A stretch of 9,429 bases of DNA from Spirochaetota bacterium. Lineage in GTDB: Bacteria > Spirochaetota > Leptospiria > Turneriellales > Turneriellaceae. Below are positions 6,743 through 9,429 of the stretch, piece by piece. Within the stretch, counting starts at the first letter, position 1, and each line of letters begins with the position of its first letter. The DNA lies in assembly GCA_029561505.1 (NCBI GenBank), contig JAKQXK010000693.1, positions 1 through 9,429 of the forward strand, read 5' to 3'. The notes under the pieces are model-generated. The model had not been told where the DNA came from, made no database searches, and saw nothing but the letters and a program-made list of their open reading frames with translations. The position numbers and the translations under genes are program-made.

Positions 6743-7702
6743 TCACTTCACCACTACGCGCACGGCGACGCGGCGATTAAGGCGCGCGGCGTCACGCGAC
6801 TTGTGCGGATATCCGGGTTTGCGAGACCCAAACGATCTGTAGCGGTAGCGCGCTTGAGGGTAGCGCGTTTTGAGGTATTGCATTACAGCGAGTGCGCGCT
6901 CGCGTGACAGGTCGTCGGCAGCAGCCTCTGATTTGTTCGCGTGGCCGAATGCCTGCACTTTCGAACCCGGCGCAATCTTAAGAGCATCGAGTGCGGCCCG
7001 TGATTGCGGCGACAGCGCTGACGAACCCTGCGCAAAAAATACTTCAAGGGTGCCCGCGTCAGCTGCCGCAGTGTGAGCCGGCCTCAATCTTGTCGGCACA
7101 GCGAGAGTGCCCGGTAAAACGCGAATCGCTGAGTTGTGCTTTAGGCCGAAGGCCTGCTTCAAGAGCGCCAATGATTCGGCAGCCCGATAGCGAGCTGCCA
7201 CGATAACCTGCGGTTTACCGGTCTCGAATTCCCGTACCGTGAAATCAGCCCGAAACCACAGTTCGCCGAGGGGGGTGAGCTTTGTGCCAATGATGGCGTC
7301 ACCCGCGGCGAACTGTAAACCCAGACCCTGCAGCGTCATGAGTGCTGGGCCTGTCAGATTCGGGCAATACATACGTATCGCATAGCGGTATGAACCTGCC
7401 TGCTGATTCTCGGGCTGAACAATTTCTGCCGAACAGTTCGTCGCCATCGCGGTTCTGACGTAGTTCGCCGCCAATAGCTGGTTCTCGTAGTTTGCCACGA
7501 TACCCGTGTCTTCGAGCACAACTTTGAGCCGACTGGCGACAGAGTCATACATCGACTGGTCTTCGATCGCATTGGTGTGTAAATATTGCAGGCGGTTGAT
7601 CAGCGTACGAAATTCAGCATCAACCTGCCGCGTCTGCACTGCGCTGCAGCGATGCAGCATTATGAGAAACGCGAGGGCAGTCAAAAAACGTCGGGCGCGC
7701 AT
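6743..7702 (-). CDS. exported protein with C-terminal OmpA-like domain
   Basis: From the ATG at 7702 this is 319 residues with a signal peptide (MRARRFL, hydrophobic to about 16, likely cut after CSA at 21). Residues 22 to about 215 form a domain I do not recognise; Cys90 and Cys113 could form a disulfide. Residues about 218-319 look like an OmpA C-terminal peptidoglycan-binding domain: LEVFFAQGSSALSPQSRAAL, VQAFGHAN, LSRERALAVMQYL and ARLNRRVAV. The GHTD block is GHAN, so the Asp that contacts diaminopimelate is Asn256, while the partner Arg269 is kept. A GTG at 7765 would extend the protein by 21 residues, burying the signal peptide, so I prefer 7702. It lies about 55 bases before the haem lipoprotein gene on the same strand and may head that operon. 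Confidence 0.78.
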   Translation of the reverse strand: MRARRFLTALAFLIMLHRCSAVQTRQVDAEFRTLINRLQYLHTNAIEDQSMYDSVASRLKVVLEDTGIVANYENQLLAANYVRTAMATNCSAEIVQPENQQAGSYRYAIRMYCPNLTGPALMTLQGLGLQFAAGDAIIGTKLTPLGELWFRADFTVREFETGKPQVIVAARYRAAESLALLKQAFGLKHNSAIRVLPGTLAVPTRLRPAHTAAADAGTLEVFFAQGSSALSPQSRAALDALKIAPGSKVQAFGHANKSEAAADDLSRERALAVMQYLKTRYPQARYRYRSFGSRKPGYPHKSRDAARLNRRVAVRVVVK

Positions 7703-7813
7703 GCTGTCGAGACAGCGTTTTGGGTCGAATAACTCTGTACAGAAGAAAGAAGCTTGCCTCGCCACTTCAATAATTTATCGAACCTTATGCATCAACGGGC
7801 GTCAAAAACTCAT
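7703..7813. promoter_or_regulatory. divergent intergenic region with two CTGT/ACAG inverted repeats
   Basis: This 111-base gap separates the start codons of the OmpA-domain gene (minus) and the first DUF4139 gene (plus), so both promoters should lie here or reach into the gene ends. It contains GCTGTC-GA-GACAGC (7703-7716), touching the minus-strand ATG, and the perfect palindrome TCTGTACAGA (7734-7743). Both are built on CTGT/ACAG half-sites and could bind one dimeric regulator or, for the first, form a hairpin over the start. I could not identify a convincing -35/-10 pair on either strand, and neither start has a clear Shine-Dalgarno. Confidence 0.35.
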
Positions 7814-9205
7814 ATGAAGAAGAGCATTACCAACAGCTTTTTGTACCTGCTCGCAGGGTTAGGTTTGTATCTGCCCCTGCGAGGTCTGGGTGCCAGCATC
7901 GAGCTCGTCACCGTGCCCAAGAGCCAGGCCGTACAGCTGACGATCTACAACAGCGCCGATATCACCATGGTCAAAGAATCGCGTGAGCTGACCTTTAAAC
8001 CCGGCCTGAATACTATACAGTTCTCATGGGCCGGCACACTGATTGACCCGACATCGCTGCGCCTCACGTTCTTGAACAACAAAGACAAACTTACCCTTAG
8101 AGACACGTCGTTTCCCCCGGGCCGAAACGACGCGCTGCAGTGGAACATCGACAGCGAGCTGTCGGGCTCGGCGCGCGTCGAAATTAACTATTTCACCTCA
8201 GGCATCACCTGGAACGCCGATTATACGGCCATCACCAACCCGAAAGAAAACGCCATGAACATTGACGGTTTTATCCGCGTGATCAACAATTCTGGCGAAG
8301 ACTACCCGAACGCTGAGGTGCGGCTGGTAGTCGGCACGGTAAACCTCGTTGAAGACATTGCAGGTCTGGCGCAGGGCAAGTGGCGTTACGCCGACCTCGA
8401 CGAAGATAAACGCGATCGTGTGCGCAATGGCTTCAAACGTAAAATGAAAAAAGCCGAAGCCGCCAAAGCTCTCATGGAAGCCGAAGACGCGATGCCTTCA
8501 CCGGCTGCGCCCGCTTCGGGTTACAGCCAGCCCAAAGAGATCGTCAAAGAAGGGTTGTCAGAGTACTTTCTCTTCACCGTTGAAGGCAAAGAAAAAATAC
8601 CCAATGGCTGGCAGAAGCGGCTCAAGGCCTTTAGCGCCAAAGATGTGGATGTCAAAGTGATCTACCGGGCTTCTGACAGACAGACGAGCGGCCTGGTGCA
8701 CAAATTCTACGAATTTCGCAATACCAAAGAGAAAGACGCTGACCCCAAGATCAGCCTCGGTGTCTCGCCGCTGCCAGACGGTACGGTGCATATCTTCTCT
8801 GAAGATGCCAAAAACAATCTATCGTATCAGGGCGGCATCTACATGAAGTACGCCGCAAAAGGGGACAAAGTGAAGCTTGATGCCGGGCAGACCCGCGAGG
8901 TCGTGCTGCGCACGTTCATTCGGGATTTCAAACGCGGTTCTTTCGTGACCGAAACCCGCTACGACAAGTCGCACTATGTCAAAGAATGGGTCGATGAATA
9001 TTTCTACGAGCACGAACTCGAAAACACCCTCGGCCGCGCCGTCAGCGTCGAAATCGAACGCACCTTTCCAGGTAACTTTGAGCCAGGCAAAATTTCTTTT
9101 AAATACGAAAAAGTGGATTCGGCCACGATTAAGTTCTTTCCTGAAGTTGACAGCCGTGAAAAAAAGAAGATCTCATATTCGATTCGCATCGAGCATAAGG
9201 AGTAA
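7814..9205 (+). CDS. exported DUF4139 domain protein
   Basis: This 463-residue protein has a signal peptide MKKSITN...GLGA, probably cut after Ala27. The rest follows the DUF4139 pattern: an N-terminal beta segment LTIYNSADITMVKESREL...LIDPTSLRL (42-84), then VEINYFTSGITWNADYTAI (122-140), INNSGEDYPNAEVRLVVGTVN (157-177), a charged Lys/Glu/Ala-rich helix (about 196-225), a Pro/Ala linker (229-240), SEYFLFTVEGKEKIPNGWQKRL (249-270) and the C-terminal beta-rich part to 463. Function of the family is unknown; members are secreted or envelope-bound. I chose the ATG at 7814 because it gives a clean signal peptide; upstream ATGs at 7754 and 7787 only add polar residues. The next gene starts 3 bases after the stop and appears to be a paralogue, so the two are one operon. 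Confidence 0.85.
   Translation: MKKSITNSFLYLLAGLGLYLPLRGLGASIELVTVPKSQAVQLTIYNSADITMVKESRELTFKPGLNTIQFSWAGTLIDPTSLRLTFLNNKDKLTLRDTSFPPGRNDALQWNIDSELSGSARVEINYFTSGITWNADYTAITNPKENAMNIDGFIRVINNSGEDYPNAEVRLVVGTVNLVEDIAGLAQGKWRYADLDEDKRDRVRNGFKRKMKKAEAAKALMEAEDAMPSPAAPASGYSQPKEIVKEGLSEYFLFTVEGKEKIPNGWQKRLKAFSAKDVDVKVIYRASDRQTSGLVHKFYEFRNTKEKDADPKISLGVSPLPDGTVHIFSEDAKNNLSYQGGIYMKYAAKGDKVKLDAGQTREVVLRTFIRDFKRGSFVTETRYDKSHYVKEWVDEYFYEHELENTLGRAVSVEIERTFPGNFEPGKISFKYEKVDSATIKFFPEVDSREKKKISYSIRIEHKE
9199..9202 (+). promoter_or_regulatory. Shine-Dalgarno GGAG of the second DUF4139-like gene
   Basis: GGAG lies inside the last codons of the first DUF4139 gene, 6 bases before the ATG at 9209. It is the clearest ribosome binding site in the window and fixes the start of the downstream gene. 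Most other genes here have weak sites and rely on overlap with the preceding gene. Confidence 0.75.
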
Positions 9206-9208
9206 TAT

Positions 9209-9429
9209 ATGAAAAACGGAATTTTATTCATCACAGCATTCGCGCTTTGTTCGGGCAGCGTAGCTGCACGAACAAAGTTGGTAACGATGCCTCAGCGCGA
9301 ATACACGCGCATCGATCTCAAGAACCCTGCGCAGACAATTGTTGAAGAAGAGCGTACTGTAAACCTGCAACAGGCACAAACCAGGTCGAATACGCGTTCT
9401 CGGGGGTTTCTGTCGACATCAACAGCATT
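9209..9429 (+). CDS. second exported DUF4139-like protein, 3' end outside window, apparent frameshift
   Basis: The ATG at 9209 follows a good GGAG site and begins a signal peptide, MKNGILFITAFALCSGSVAA, probably cut after residue 20. The next residues, KLVTMPQREYTRIDLKN... to VNLQQ (residue 55), align with LVTVPKSQAVQLTIYN and onward of the gene just upstream. After CAG (9371-9373) the ATG frame gives unrelated Arg/Thr/Ser-rich sequence (AQTRSNTRSRG). The -1 frame from 9373 instead reads GTNQVEYAFSGVSVDINSI, which aligns with PGLNTIQFSWAGTLIDPTSL of the paralogue. One G seems to be missing at 9373-9374. No stop occurs in the ATG frame before the window ends. It is either a recently broken gene or a sequence error; no slippery heptamer is present. 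Domain membership is inferred only from the paralogy. Confidence 0.7.
   Translation, partial: MKNGILFITAFALCSGSVAARTKLVTMPQREYTRIDLKNPAQTIVEEERTVNLQQAQTRSNTRSRGFLSTSTA

Noticed and set aside
7754..7813. 20-residue N-terminal extension of the DUF4139 protein from the ATG at 7754
   Set aside because: It is polar and would bury the signal peptide that begins with MKKS at 7814.
9365..9380. Programmed -1 ribosomal frameshift in the second DUF4139-like gene
   Set aside because: There is no slippery heptamer or obvious downstream pseudoknot; CAACAGGCAC fits a simple base loss better.

Overview
The window is about 9.4 kb of moderately GC-rich DNA (roughly 54% by eye) from a diderm bacterium. Signal peptides, an N-terminal membrane anchor, a lipoprotein with a loose lipobox and an OmpA-type domain show an envelope with a periplasm. 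A spirochaete of the Leptospirales with mid-range GC is a reasonable guess, but nothing here proves the taxon. There is no rRNA, tRNA, CRISPR array, transposase or phage gene. Coding density is very high and no gap exceeds about 110 bases.

Left block, plus strand (1-2366): the 3' part of mnmH/selU (tRNA 2-selenouridine synthase), selD (selenophosphate synthetase) overlapping it by ATGA, and a small zinc deaminase 21 bases downstream. The first two form a selenium pathway: SelD makes selenophosphate and MnmH uses it on the wobble uridine of certain tRNAs. The deaminase belongs to the TadA/guanine deaminase group, but its zinc motif is not a clean TadA match, so a third wobble-base role is only possible. 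This block meets the minus-strand block at a 31-base gap holding a small palindrome that resembles widespread REP-type elements.

Middle block, minus strand (7702 down to 2398): in transcription order, an OmpA-domain envelope protein, a DUF3365/Tll0287-like lipoprotein with a CxxCH haem motif, a GH1 beta-glucosidase with an N-terminal membrane anchor, a 12-segment MFS sugar porter and a ROK-family sugar kinase. The last three are tightly packed (GH1/MFS overlap by ATGA, MFS/ROK overlap by about 17 bases). They read as a beta-glucoside use module: cleave outside the inner membrane, import the freed sugar, phosphorylate it.

Right block, plus strand (7814-9429): an exported DUF4139 protein and, 3 bases after its stop, a second exported protein whose start is clearly paralogous to it. 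In the second gene the paralogous reading moves to the -1 frame near base 9373, so it is either frameshifted or carries a sequence error. The divergent gap between the right and middle blocks (7703-7813) carries two inverted repeats built from CTGT/ACAG half-sites.

Most of the window is ordinary metabolism and envelope biology. The points most worth checking are the frameshifted tandem DUF4139 paralogue, the anchored GH1 operon with a haem lipoprotein at its head, and the altered P-loop of MnmH. I saw no clear sign of an undescribed defence or mobile system.
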